Shown: piece after piece, positions 33,187-42,485 of the stretch
Layout of the letters: each line of letters starts with the position of its first letter
Numbering within the stretch: the first letter of the stretch is position 1
NCBI GenBank assembly: GCA_963676655.2
Contig: CAXXKX010000003.1
Location: 4,526,001-4,590,000 of the forward strand
Length of the DNA stretch: 64,000 nucleotides
Direction: 5' to 3'
From: G963676655 sp963676655
Lineage (GTDB): Bacteria > Verrucomicrobiota > Lentisphaeria > Victivallales > Victivallaceae
Position numbers and translations under genes: made by a program
Notes under the pieces: generated by a model
What the model was told of the DNA's origin: nothing
Seen by the model: only the letters and a program-made list of their open reading frames with translations
The model's database searches: none

Positions 33187-34362
33187 TTATTCAGAAAGTT
33201 TTTTTATCAGGAAATCGCAAATATCCTGATACTTGTTATCCTCCATCCCCGGACCGGTGACAATGCATTCAAGTTTAAGTTTGTGCATTGCCTCCTGAAG
33301 CTTTAGTCCGAGCAGGGGATGATGGACCCATATTTTAGATGGCGTATCAGCGGTTACTTTTGAATTGGGTTTGCCGTAAACCATGAATACCGGCGGATCA
33401 TCGGAAGTGAGGTGATTAATCGGAGAGGCGTCTTCGGCCAGTTTGGCTACTCGCGGAGTGTGGATGGTTTCTTCCGGTTTTATTGCGTAGAATTCTACCA
33501 GGGCGCGATCAGTCGGGAGAATTTCCACGCCAAACCATTTTTGAAAGGTGCGCATGTCGTATGTGGATTGTCCATTCATACTGCCGGCGGCAATTATACG
33601 GGTGGACTGTTTTTCAATTGGGGAACTGCTGTCAGGTTTTGCCAGATCGTCATGGAACGCGAGCCACATCGATATTCCAGCTCCGGCCGATCCGCCGAAA
33701 CAGGCTATTTTCTTCGGGTTGATGTTCCATTCGGATGCTTTGGAACGAATGAACTGAAGTCCTTTAGCACAATCAAGCATTGCGGTTGGATAGGGAAATT
33801 TTCCATTATCCGTCAACCGGTAATTCATCGCAGCGAAAGATATGCCATTATCGAGGAATCGTTTTAAAAACGCACTGGAGAGACGACTTTTATCGCCGCC
33901 GCGGAAGCCGCCGCCGTGGATAAAAATGCACAGTGGAGTGGGCTCTCCTTGTTTTTTCGGCTTGGCCAGCCAGAGGTCGAAGCCCTGGAGTTTATGGCTG
34001 CCGTATTTTACGTTGGCATGAGTTGGCGGAGATGGCGGGTCTTGTTTCCGGCGATTAACCATCATTTTCCGGCGTTGCTGCTGGAAGTTTCTGAATTCCT
34101 GGTACGAGAGTACGCCATCTTTATTTGTATCAGCTTGAGGAAAGCGCTGAATAATTCGCTTGCTGTTGAAATCCCTGAATTCCTTTTGAGTCAAAACTCC
34201 GTCTTTATTTGTGTCCGCTTCCGGAAAACGCTTGAGTATTTGTTGGAACCTGTCATCCGATTGTGAAGGTTGATTTTGCGCTTTAAGATTGCATGTATAA
34301 ATGATTACGGCAAAAACAGCGATGCTTGAAAAACGACGGTAAGAAAAGCAATTTTTTTTCAT
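33187..34362 (-). CDS. Secreted EF-hand alpha/beta-hydrolase (esterase)
   Basis: 391 residues from ATG 34362 (AAGGG upstream; ATG 34380 lacks a site). A signal peptide (SSIAVFAVIIYTC) is followed by two EF-hand calcium loops, DTNKDGVLTQKEF and DTNKDGVLSYQEF. The rest is an alpha/beta hydrolase of the BD-FAE/acetyl-esterase type: oxyanion IFIHGGGFRGGDKS, nucleophile elbow FGGSAGAGIS, then DPPVFMVYG, with a late His in KIWVHHPLLG as candidate catalytic residue. It probably deacetylates or de-esterifies polysaccharide outside the cytoplasm. It lies near the sulfatase on the same strand but they are separated by repeats and a terminator-like hairpin. Confidence 0.87.
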   Translation of the reverse strand: MKKNCFSYRRFSSIAVFAVIIYTCNLKAQNQPSQSDDRFQQILKRFPEADTNKDGVLTQKEFRDFNSKRIIQRFPQADTNKDGVLSYQEFRNFQQQRRKMMVNRRKQDPPSPPTHANVKYGSHKLQGFDLWLAKPKKQGEPTPLCIFIHGGGFRGGDKSRLSSAFLKRFLDNGISFAAMNYRLTDNGKFPYPTAMLDCAKGLQFIRSKASEWNINPKKIACFGGSAGAGISMWLAFHDDLAKPDSSSPIEKQSTRIIAAGSMNGQSTYDMRTFQKWFGVEILPTDRALVEFYAIKPEETIHTPRVAKLAEDASPINHLTSDDPPVFMVYGKPNSKVTADTPSKIWVHHPLLGLKLQEAMHKLKLECIVTGPGMEDNKYQDICDFLIKKLSE

Positions 34363-34742
34363 CAGCAACAACCCTTTCATATTTGGGTTTATAAGCTTGT
34401 GTGACCAGCCGGACCACTCAGCCCGGTTTGATCAAATTATTGAATAAAATATAATCATCTTGTTATTTATGCAAACGGTTTTCAGAACAATTTCCATTTG
34501 ATAATAATCGTTACGTTTGATTGTATTTTAAATGTATATCATTTAAGGTTAGTTTTTTACGTGTTCTTTGTTTTGTCTTTTGGACTATATTGAGTGCTGT
34601 TTTTGAATTTTATTTGATTGCTGTCAAAATGCGAGGAAAGAACTACGGCTATTTCTCTACGGCGAATTTGCAAAATTAACCATTGGGGAGTATTTTACAC
34701 CCAAGATTTTAATCAATAAATATAGAAAGAATTTTAGATACG
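34363..34742. other. Divergent intergenic region esterase / apgM
   Basis: 380 bp, AT-rich, no gene. The block at 34499-34600 (TGATAATAATCGTTACGTTT, then TCTTTGTTTTG and ATTGAGTG) resembles 9359-9478 upstream of the GntR/LacI gene in order and approximate spacing. No clear terminator. Confidence 0.45.
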
Positions 34743-35942
34743 ATGAAAGCATTGATATTTCTGGCCGACGGTATGGCCGATGAACCGTTGGCTGAACTTG
34801 GCGGCAAGACGCCGGTGGAAGCGGCTAATACGCCATATATGGATAAAATCGCGGCAGCCGGAGCCTGCGGAACTTTTCTGACTCTCCCGGAAGGTCTGCC
34901 CACTTCCTCCGATGTGGCGAATATGTCGGTTATGGGATTTGCCCCGCAAAACCACTATCCCGGTCGGGGACCGATTGAAGCGGTCAGTCAGGGAATTGAA
35001 CTTGGTCCTAATGATGTGGCATGGCGCTGCAATCTGGTGACGGTGCTGGATAACGTCTTGACCGATTATTCGGCCGGACATATAGATAATGCGGTCTCAT
35101 CGCAGATTATGGCGGATCTGCAGTCCGAATTCGGGAATGACAAAGTTTCATTCTACCCCGGGGTAAGTTATCGCAATCTGCTGGTTTTACACGGCAGCGA
35201 GTTTTCAGACGCGGTGGATTATTATAAACCTGATTCATCGCAAGGGATTAATGTCGATTATTTGCAATTGACTGCGAAAGACGATTCTGCCGAAGCTGCC
35301 GCAACCATTGCTTTTCTGAATGATCTTGGTGATAGAGTTGCGCAATTTCTGGCGTCGCACCCATTGAATCAGGGTAAAGAGTCGCCGGCCAGCCATATCT
35401 GGCCCTGGAGCCCCGGTCGCAAACCGGCTATTCCGGCCTTTTCGGAGCTGTATGATGGCCGCAGCGGCGCGGTAATCAGCGCGGTTGATGTGATTCAGGG
35501 CATCGGTATGTGTACCGGAATGGAAGTTATCAAGGTTCCCGGCGCCACCGGCTTTATCGATACTAATTATGCCGGGAAAGCGTCTGCGGCGATTGAAGCG
35601 ATCCGGAGACATGATTTTGTCTATCTCCATGTCGAGGCCATCGATGAATGTTCGCATATGGGGGATTTGAAGTTAAAAATGCAAGCGATTGAGGATTTTG
35701 ACGCAAAGATCATCAAACCGGTTTATGAAGCTCTGAAGGATCAGGCAATCCGGTTTGCGCTGCTGCCGGATCATCCGGTTCCGATCAAACTGCGGGCTCA
35801 CACCCGGACCCCGGTGCCGTTTGCGATATGCGGGCCGGGAATTGAGGCTGATGCCGTCGAAATCTATAATGAAGCAAGCGTTAAAGCCGGTCGTTTCGGC
35901 TTTCTCAAAGATGATCAATTAATGCGGTTGCTTTTGGATTGA
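34743..35942 (+). CDS. apgM: Cofactor-independent phosphoglycerate mutase, archaeal type
   Basis: 399 residues. It interconverts 3- and 2-phosphoglycerate in glycolysis without bisphosphoglycerate. Alkaline-phosphatase-superfamily motifs are visible: FLADGMADEPL at the N-terminus (metal Asp), PTSSDVANMSVMGF with the catalytic Ser, GRGPIEA, YLHVEAIDECSHMGD and LPDHPVPIKLRAHTRTPVPF with metal His residues. Length and motif order match ApgM, not the longer bacterial GpmI. It is followed 36 bp later by a membrane protein gene and may be co-transcribed. Confidence 0.95.
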   Translation: MKALIFLADGMADEPLAELGGKTPVEAANTPYMDKIAAAGACGTFLTLPEGLPTSSDVANMSVMGFAPQNHYPGRGPIEAVSQGIELGPNDVAWRCNLVTVLDNVLTDYSAGHIDNAVSSQIMADLQSEFGNDKVSFYPGVSYRNLLVLHGSEFSDAVDYYKPDSSQGINVDYLQLTAKDDSAEAAATIAFLNDLGDRVAQFLASHPLNQGKESPASHIWPWSPGRKPAIPAFSELYDGRSGAVISAVDVIQGIGMCTGMEVIKVPGATGFIDTNYAGKASAAIEAIRRHDFVYLHVEAIDECSHMGDLKLKMQAIEDFDAKIIKPVYEALKDQAIRFALLPDHPVPIKLRAHTRTPVPFAICGPGIEADAVEIYNEASVKAGRFGFLKDDQLMRLLLD

Positions 35943-35978
35943 TTTATTTCTTGTCAACAACAATACACGGAGCGGTAT

Positions 35979-37454
35979 TTGTCCGAGGTCAAGCATAAAA
36001 AGGCGAAGATTTTGCTGGGGCTGTATATGGCTCCGGTCTGCGCGATGCTTTTCTTTTGTTCAAACGCGATGTTCCGGGATGTCTGGTTTGATGAAAGCCT
36101 GACCATACTGGACTTTATGCTGCGTCCGGGGCCACTGGCGGTATACAAAAGCTATGTGATCCCGAACAACCATATTTTCTATACGATTGTCCTGAAATAC
36201 TGGATTGAATTGTATGCAATGGCCGGTAATCTGGTGACTTATGCTTACCGCCTGCCGTCATTTCTCTGTGGCCTGGGGATTCTTGCTGTTATCTGTTTCC
36301 GCTGGCGCAGGCGGGTCGGGACTCCGGCCGCGATTGCTGCTGCGCTGGTTTTGGCATGTGCTGTGCCGTTTATGATCTATTGTACCGCGGTCCGCGGCTA
36401 CATGCTGAGTTTTCTGTTGCTGGCGGTTACGCTGGAATTTGCCTTTAAACTGCGTTCCGGCTGCGGCTGGAAGGCTGGTTGCGGTTATTTATTTTTCTCC
36501 TTTTTGGCGGTATTGACTATTCCTTCTAATATTATCGGCTGCGGCGCTATTTTTCTGTTGATAGTATCGGAGCGACGCGGTAATAAATTAATTTCACTGC
36601 GGAATTGTTATCTGGCTGCCGCTCCGATTATGGCTCTGTTGATCGCTTATCTGCCGATTTGGAGCGATGTCCGCAAGATTCTTGCGTTGAGGGAAGGGTG
36701 GTCAGGTACTACTGATGTTTTATTAAGCGTGTATTGTGCGGTGGGCTTCGGTCTGCTGCCTTTGCTTTTTATCGGGACCGTGGGATTAATCGGTAAAATA
36801 AATATTGGCCGCAAAGATTATTTCAGGTTGGGCTGTCAGGCTTTAATCGTGTTGCTGCCGCTGCCGTTTATCCTGTTGCGCAACCCGGCCCCGTTTCCCC
36901 GTGTATTTTTTTCCCTGTGGTGCGTCTGGCTTTATCTGGCTGCTCTTGGAACGGCTGACTTTTGGGCTTTGTCAAGGAAAAAAATGAATTTGCGCGGGAA
37001 ACAGTTATATGCTAGTTATGTAATTCTGGCTGTTGCATTTTTCGGTTGGGGTGTGATCCAGCGGCAGATGGCAGATTACATTTCAGACAAGGTGTTGGCA
37101 ATCAAACAGACGGATGATTATTTTTCGCCATATTACATGAGGAAGACCTTTCGACCTTCTCAGGTGGTCAAGCAAGTTAAAAAAATATGTCAGGGAAATA
37201 AACTTCCGGTTTACATGAGTTTTGACGCCGATCCATGGTCGATTCTGTTCTACGTCAGGATGCAGGGAATGGACCCGAGGCTGTTTGGCTTCGATAATCC
37301 GCGGTTTAAGATTGAAACGCTGCCGCCGGTTGCATTGGCGGTATTGCATGATGACGATGATGTTCAACAGGTATGCCAAAAATACGGTGTTACCCGGATT
37401 GAGTTACTGAGTGATCAGGGGTTTCAGAAAATATACGTGTTAAATTGTCAGTGA
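35979..37454 (+). CDS. GT-C-fold membrane glycosyltransferase-like protein
   Basis: 491 residues from TTG 35979, which has GGAG 6 bases upstream; ATG 36027 is the alternative. It has about ten membrane segments. After the first comes RDVWFDESLTILDF, whose acidic pair in the first external loop is the catalytic signature of GT-C enzymes (GT39/ArnT/GT83 type) that use polyprenyl-phosphate sugars. A soluble C-terminal domain of ~130 residues follows (LPVYMSFDADPWSILFYVRM). It probably modifies lipid or protein with sugar in the periplasm. Exact donor and acceptor unknown. It converges on the histidine kinase gene with a 3-bp gap. Confidence 0.8.
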   Translation: MSEVKHKKAKILLGLYMAPVCAMLFFCSNAMFRDVWFDESLTILDFMLRPGPLAVYKSYVIPNNHIFYTIVLKYWIELYAMAGNLVTYAYRLPSFLCGLGILAVICFRWRRRVGTPAAIAAALVLACAVPFMIYCTAVRGYMLSFLLLAVTLEFAFKLRSGCGWKAGCGYLFFSFLAVLTIPSNIIGCGAIFLLIVSERRGNKLISLRNCYLAAAPIMALLIAYLPIWSDVRKILALREGWSGTTDVLLSVYCAVGFGLLPLLFIGTVGLIGKINIGRKDYFRLGCQALIVLLPLPFILLRNPAPFPRVFFSLWCVWLYLAALGTADFWALSRKKMNLRGKQLYASYVILAVAFFGWGVIQRQMADYISDKVLAIKQTDDYFSPYYMRKTFRPSQVVKQVKKICQGNKLPVYMSFDADPWSILFYVRMQGMDPRLFGFDNPRFKIETLPPVALAVLHDDDDVQQVCQKYGVTRIELLSDQGFQKIYVLNCQ

Positions 37455-37457
37455 ACT

Positions 37458-39437
37458 TCAGTTTTCTGATTCGGCCAGATGTTCCCGGAGGCGTTTGACA
37501 GCCCGGAAAAGGGATTCCGCATAAGCTGACAGTTCATCGGTATTACCGGCTTTGCCGCATTTTTCAAGCCGGAAAGCTGCTTCCCGAATTTGTTCTGTAC
37601 CGAGAAAGGCCGCTTCGCCCTTGATTTTATGTGCCCGTTGGCTTGCGGTTTCACAATTTTGCTCTTCAACCGCTTTTTTGATTATATCAAGGTCGTTATC
37701 CAGTTCTCCGGTAAATTTCTCGATCAAAGTATCAATAAGCTCCGGGTCTCCAAGGTTCTCAACAGCCAGCGTGTTGTCATAAACCGCCAGATTTATCAAA
37801 TTATCGTCCATATTGGACTCAGGGCTATTCTTTTCGTCCGGCGTTTTTTTATCGGGAATATCTTCCGCGATGTCCATTTTAAACGCTTCATCCGATATGC
37901 CTGGAATAAGTTTGACAACGGTTCCCATGTCCGGGAGAAATTTTATTAATGAGTTGAGTAAATCGGCGTAAATTATTGGTTTGCCGAGAATATCATCAAT
38001 CCCGGAATCAAGAAATCTTTTACACTCTTCTTTGGTAATACTGGCAGTCAATGCGAGAATCGGCACTTTGGGTTCATTTTTATCAGCTTCGAGCTTCCGG
38101 ATTTGTTTTGTTGCTTCAATGCCGTCGAGAATAGGCATTTGAATGTCCATTAAAATAAGATCAAACCGGCGTTCCCCGCAAGCGTCTACGGCCTCTTTCC
38201 CGTTTGTTGCCAAATGCGCGATGCCGCCGCTCTTGCGAATGAACCTTTCCGCAATTTTTCGATTGATGTCGCTATCCTCGACAATTAAAATGTCGGGTTT
38301 TTTATGCCAGTTGACCGATATTTCTGAAGGAGCTTCTTCCGGTGCGTCATGGCAGAACTCCAACGGGAGGGTGACGGTAAAGCAACTGCCTTCCCCCAGG
38401 GTGCTGGTTAAATCAATGGTCCCGTTCATTTTGGCGACCAGCAGTTTGCAGATTGTCAGTCCCAGACCGACTCCGCCATGAGTCCGGTCAACATCACTGC
38501 CGCGGGCGAATTTTGCAAAAAAAGCTTCCTGGTTCTCCGGAGAAATTCCAACGCCGGTGTCTTCTATGGTAAAAATAAATTCACCGAGGATGTTTTCAAT
38601 CGGACTGAAACTTATACTGAATGACACTCCGCCTTTAAAGGTGTTTTTTATTGCATTACTGATCAGGTTAAGTATTATCTGGCTGATTCTGACTGAATCG
38701 GCCTTGACGTATTGGGGAAGGTTGTCATCCTGCTGAAAACTGAAAATCAGGTCGCGCCGGTCAGCATGAGCTTTGGATATTCTGGCCAGTTCCCGCATGG
38801 ATTTGTGCATATCAAACGTTGAAATATTCAATTCAATATCACCTTCCTCAAGGTTTGAGATGTCCAGCAGGTCATTGACAATAGCCAGGAGCAGTTTGAT
38901 GCTGCTGCCCAGATCTTCGAGCAAATCGCTTTGTTCTTTATCCAGCGAAGTTTCCTGTAGTAATTGGGCCATGCCGAGAATCCCGTTAAGCGGGGTACGC
39001 AAATCATGGCTCATATTGGCCAGGAAAAGATTTTGCTGCCGATCTATCTCACTCAGTCTTTTTTGCTGGGACTGATTTTCCTCTTCCAGCTGATTCATGC
39101 AGCGGTTGGCAATGTTAAGAGATGATTCCTGATGATGATTTTTTTCTAGTATCCTGCGGACCGCTTCATCAAGTCTGCGCAGTTCAGTATACATTGTCGC
39201 ATCGGAAGGGGATTCTGTTTCTTTGCCGACTGCGTTATTCGTTATGCTCTGAATTTTCTTTCTCAACCCCCAAACAATAATGCATTGGATTGAAATTGAG
39301 ACTATGCCGAAGCCGACAGCGAGCCAGACAGCCTGCTCTTTTCCGATAGAACTTGAATCAACACCAAGTACCAGAAGTGGACAGAGGAGTGCGGGAATAA
39401 TCGCAAAAATAATATATTTAAAGTACCCCATAATCAT
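37458..39437 (-). CDS. Hybrid sensor histidine kinase (TM-HisKA-HATPase-REC-Hpt)
   Basis: 659 residues. Two membrane segments at the N-terminus, with only a short (~15-residue) loop between them, then a coiled coil. The H-box is FLANMSHDLRTPLNGILG (phospho-His), the ATPase N-box ILNLISNAIKNT, G boxes EDTGVGISPENQ and GGVGLGLTICK. The receiver domain has ILIVEDSDINRK and LILMDIQMP (phospho-Asp), with TASIT and LGKP. The C-terminal Hpt domain has AHKIKGEAAFLG, where His is the final carrier. A full phosphorelay is therefore in one polypeptide. The start overlaps the stop of the double-receiver gene by 4 bp. With no large periplasmic domain, the signal may be membrane-borne or come from the partner proteins. 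Confidence 0.94.
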   Translation of the reverse strand: MIMGYFKYIIFAIIPALLCPLLVLGVDSSSIGKEQAVWLAVGFGIVSISIQCIIVWGLRKKIQSITNNAVGKETESPSDATMYTELRRLDEAVRRILEKNHHQESSLNIANRCMNQLEEENQSQQKRLSEIDRQQNLFLANMSHDLRTPLNGILGMAQLLQETSLDKEQSDLLEDLGSSIKLLLAIVNDLLDISNLEEGDIELNISTFDMHKSMRELARISKAHADRRDLIFSFQQDDNLPQYVKADSVRISQIILNLISNAIKNTFKGGVSFSISFSPIENILGEFIFTIEDTGVGISPENQEAFFAKFARGSDVDRTHGGVGLGLTICKLLVAKMNGTIDLTSTLGEGSCFTVTLPLEFCHDAPEEAPSEISVNWHKKPDILIVEDSDINRKIAERFIRKSGGIAHLATNGKEAVDACGERRFDLILMDIQMPILDGIEATKQIRKLEADKNEPKVPILALTASITKEECKRFLDSGIDDILGKPIIYADLLNSLIKFLPDMGTVVKLIPGISDEAFKMDIAEDIPDKKTPDEKNSPESNMDDNLINLAVYDNTLAVENLGDPELIDTLIEKFTGELDNDLDIIKKAVEEQNCETASQRAHKIKGEAAFLGTEQIREAAFRLEKCGKAGNTDELSAYAESLFRAVKRLREHLAESEN

Positions 39438-40453
39438 TCTTTCTGATTCTTATTGACCTGATTGAGCCACTTCCTGATACAATTATCAATGTCTTCCTTG
39501 CGGAATGGTTTGTTAAGTACGTCATTCATGCCGGATTCATAACATTGCCCGTGGTCATCTTTATGAATGTTTGCGGTGAGAGCGATGATTGGTTTTTGGG
39601 AAAAATTGTTTTCTTTTTCTAAACCTCTGATTATTCTGGTCATCTCAAAACCGTCCATTCCCGGCATTTGGCAATCTGAAAAAATCATGTCAAAGTCATT
39701 ATATCGGGTTTTCATCAAATCAATTACTTCTTCGGCACTTTCCGCGACTTCATGAGAAAAACCCAGCGAATCGAGCAGGCGACTGCATATTATCCGGTTG
39801 ATATTGGTATCATCAACAATCAGTATTTTAATATTGGGGATTGGAGAAGTAGCCTGTTTAGGAGCTTTTTTGTTGTTTTGGAAGCTGCTTAAAGAATTTT
39901 TCGCTTCCTTCAGTTCTTTTGAATAATATTCCAGTTTAGCTGTTTTATCTTCCGCCATAATAATTGCGGCATAAAGCATATCAATGATCTGTGTCTTGTC
40001 ATTGTTAATATTGTAAATCTCATTACAAGCTTTAACTAAAGTGGTTCCGTCCTTTGCAGATGACTGCAATTCATTATTTTCTATGACGAAATCAAGAATA
40101 GGGATCAAGGATTTGTTCAGGGGTTTTTCCACAAAGCAATTTGCTCCGCTGATCAACCCCTTCAACATATTGTCGCGATATGATTCCGAAGTCGCCAGCA
40201 GAACCGGAATATGCCGCAAACGTTTATCGGAACGGATGAAAGCAACGAATTCAAATCCGTCCATCACAGGCATTTGGATGTCTGAGACAATTGCGTCAGG
40301 CAGAGGAGATTCCTGAAGCAGTTCAATTGCATTAACGGCGTCCTCAGCCAGAGTTACATTGTATCTGTTCGTGCTTTCAAGTATGTGCTGGACCCCTATG
40401 GCCTGAGTTGGACTGTCTTCAACAAACAGGATTAATCTTTTCTCCTGGTCCAT
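39434..40453 (-). CDS. Double receiver-domain protein (REC-linker-REC)
   Basis: 339 residues. The first receiver (residues ~7-125) has LFVEDSPTQ, phospho-Asp in AIVSDIQMPVMDG and Lys in FVEKPLN. A helical linker follows (KLEYYSKELKEAKNSLSS). The second receiver (~210-335) has ILIVDDTNINR, phospho-Asp in MIFSDCQMPGMDG, TANIH and LNKPFRKED. No DNA-binding output. It is translationally coupled to the kinase at 37458 (ATGA overlap) and lies 58 bp after the REC-kinase gene. Two receivers in one protein suggest a phosphate sink or a branching point between the Hpt domain and the Ser/Thr kinase. Confidence 0.93.
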   Translation of the reverse strand: MDQEKRLILFVEDSPTQAIGVQHILESTNRYNVTLAEDAVNAIELLQESPLPDAIVSDIQMPVMDGFEFVAFIRSDKRLRHIPVLLATSESYRDNMLKGLISGANCFVEKPLNKSLIPILDFVIENNELQSSAKDGTTLVKACNEIYNINNDKTQIIDMLYAAIIMAEDKTAKLEYYSKELKEAKNSLSSFQNNKKAPKQATSPIPNIKILIVDDTNINRIICSRLLDSLGFSHEVAESAEEVIDLMKTRYNDFDMIFSDCQMPGMDGFEMTRIIRGLEKENNFSQKPIIALTANIHKDDHGQCYESGMNDVLNKPFRKEDIDNCIRKWLNQVNKNQKE

Positions 40454-40511
40454 TTAATTATTTCTCCATAAACTTATTAATTACCGCTGTAACTGTGTTG
40501 GGGCAACGGCA

Positions 40512-42305
40512 TTATTTTTTCTGTTTCTTTTCCTGCGAAGTCAGCGCCGGTTCCGTTTTTGACGATTTACAATACGGGCAATTATGCTGGGTCACTTCAA
40601 ATATTTCAAGTTCACTTTCAGTCATGCCGTCTTTCGGGCGCGGCAGGGCGAAAGTTTTTTTACAATTCAGACAATTGTAGGCGCGTCCGACCGGTTTGCC
40701 GCAAACTTTGCATCTGACTTTTGTGATGTCTTTAAAACGAACCTCAAAGCGATGATTGTCTGGACATTGCACCACATTCAAAGGTCCCTGCGCTTCGGCT
40801 ATAGGAATAACCCGGGAGTTCATTGCCCGGTCTATAAGCATGCCGATAATGATACATGAGAGTAACACGACCAGAATAATCGCGACTCCCGCCTTGGGTA
40901 TTTTATAAGCCTGCAGCTCTTTACCGAGACGGCGAGCTGTGATTTTGCTGTTTTTCAGCATAGAGTCCATTGCTTTGCCGGCTTTATTTCGCTCCGCCAG
41001 CTCTGCTTCAGTCCAATTCTTTTCTGAACGGACGGCAGGAATTTCAACCTCTTCATTTTCCTTGATCGCTTCAGCCTTATGGACTGAGGCGAACTTCAAA
41101 TAGTCATAGAGTCTGGAAAATATTTCTTCGAGTTCCGGCAGCCTGGGACGTTCATCCGGATTTTTGTCCAGCATTGCGTCGACAGCATCGGAGAAGCCCA
41201 GGGAAATTGAATCGTCGAGTTCGTTAAGCGGAGGAGGAATCAAGTTTGTTTGCCGGAACATACTGGAAGCGGGGCTTGAGGCTGAAAACGGGTTTTCTCC
41301 ACTTACTGCCTGATAGAGTGTTACCCCAAGACTGTACACATCGCTGCGGGATGAAATGTCATGTTCCGCATTCAAATATTCCGGACAGATATATTCCGGA
41401 GTGCTCCACAGATCCATGCCGACCGGAACGGTGGCACTTTCCCGTGGTATCAGGATTCCGAAGTCCGCCAGTTTGTAGCCCCGCCCGTCAATCATGATAT
41501 TTTCCGGTTTAATATCAAGATGAAGAGCGCCCTGTTCTTTGACCGCACTCAGCGCTTTGACAATATCCAGGCCTAATTTGCAGGCTTCCCAGTCCGCAAG
41601 GGTTCTGGAGCGCAGTCTGGAAAGCACGGACCCGTCAGGGACGTATTCCATCACCAGATAGGGGCGTCCATTGTAAACGCCAATGTCGTATATCTTTACC
41701 AGATGATCGCTTTCGGCCATTTTATATCTTCCCGCAATCTCAATGAAAGGTTCCGATATATCCAGGCAGGCAAAGTCACGTTTTAACAACTTCAGCGCTA
41801 TTTCATTGTCTCCATTTTCCGAGTCCGCAGCCAGGAAAACAACCGAATGAGTACCATAACCGAGCACTTTTTTGATATGATAACGCCCGGCAATTGCGGT
41901 TTTTGCTTTTGCGAGCTCAAAGTCGTCTTTGTGCAAAGCTGCTGTTCCCAGCAGGTTTTTCAGTTTTGCAGCCAGAAAAGTACTTTTTACCGGTTTGGGC
42001 AGGTAGTCATCCGCTCCGGCATTTAACCCTCTCAATACATCTTCTTCATCATCAAGAGCGGATATCATGACGATAGGTACAGTTACCCCGGAAGCCATGC
42101 GGCGAATTGCCTTGCATGCTTCTATACCGTCCATAACCGGCATATTGACATCCAGCAAAACAAGGTCCGGATTTCTGTTCTGGAATGCTTCCACCGCTTG
42201 TTGCCCGTCGTGACAGATTATTGATCTATGCCCCATCAGGTCAAGCATGTCTTTGTAAACATCACAGACAATTGAACTGTCATCAGCAACCAATATTAAA
42301 GCCAT
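40512..42305 (-). CDS. Receiver-Ser/Thr protein kinase fusion with membrane zinc-ribbon tail
   Basis: 597 residues. Residues 1-120 are a receiver (LVADDSSIV, phospho-Asp in LVLLDVNMPVMDG, PKPVKS). Residues ~140-410 are a Hanks-type kinase: P-loop LGYGTHSVVF, Lys in EIALKLLKRDF, catalytic loop HLDIKPENIM, DFG in LADFGI, and SDVYSLGVTLYQ. The usual HRD Arg is Leu, so activation-loop control may be absent. A single membrane segment (IILVVLLSCIIIGMLI) follows. The ~100-residue tail has three CXXC pairs and another Cys (VRCKVCGK, YNCLNCKK, HNCPYCKS), predicted outside the membrane by simple topology. It is first in the signalling operon. Phospho-Asp could switch the kinase on or off. REC-STPK fusions exist but this tail is unusual. 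Confidence 0.92.
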   Translation of the reverse strand: MALILVADDSSIVCDVYKDMLDLMGHRSIICHDGQQAVEAFQNRNPDLVLLDVNMPVMDGIEACKAIRRMASGVTVPIVMISALDDEEDVLRGLNAGADDYLPKPVKSTFLAAKLKNLLGTAALHKDDFELAKAKTAIAGRYHIKKVLGYGTHSVVFLAADSENGDNEIALKLLKRDFACLDISEPFIEIAGRYKMAESDHLVKIYDIGVYNGRPYLVMEYVPDGSVLSRLRSRTLADWEACKLGLDIVKALSAVKEQGALHLDIKPENIMIDGRGYKLADFGILIPRESATVPVGMDLWSTPEYICPEYLNAEHDISSRSDVYSLGVTLYQAVSGENPFSASSPASSMFRQTNLIPPPLNELDDSISLGFSDAVDAMLDKNPDERPRLPELEEIFSRLYDYLKFASVHKAEAIKENEEVEIPAVRSEKNWTEAELAERNKAGKAMDSMLKNSKITARRLGKELQAYKIPKAGVAIILVVLLSCIIIGMLIDRAMNSRVIPIAEAQGPLNVVQCPDNHRFEVRFKDITKVRCKVCGKPVGRAYNCLNCKKTFALPRPKDGMTESELEIFEVTQHNCPYCKSSKTEPALTSQEKKQKK

Positions 42306-42485
42306 AATATGTTACTCCCTGTTTTGCAATTATTCCCCGGCAGGGAACCGGAGAACGGTTTTCTTTGAAATATAACACGTTCTCGTAAATTGTAGTCATC
42401 AGACTTCGCCTCAGGTCGATATCCCTGCCAGGTTAATATAAAAACTTATTTAATTGATATAATTTTCAGGATTAAAGGCTGCTGA

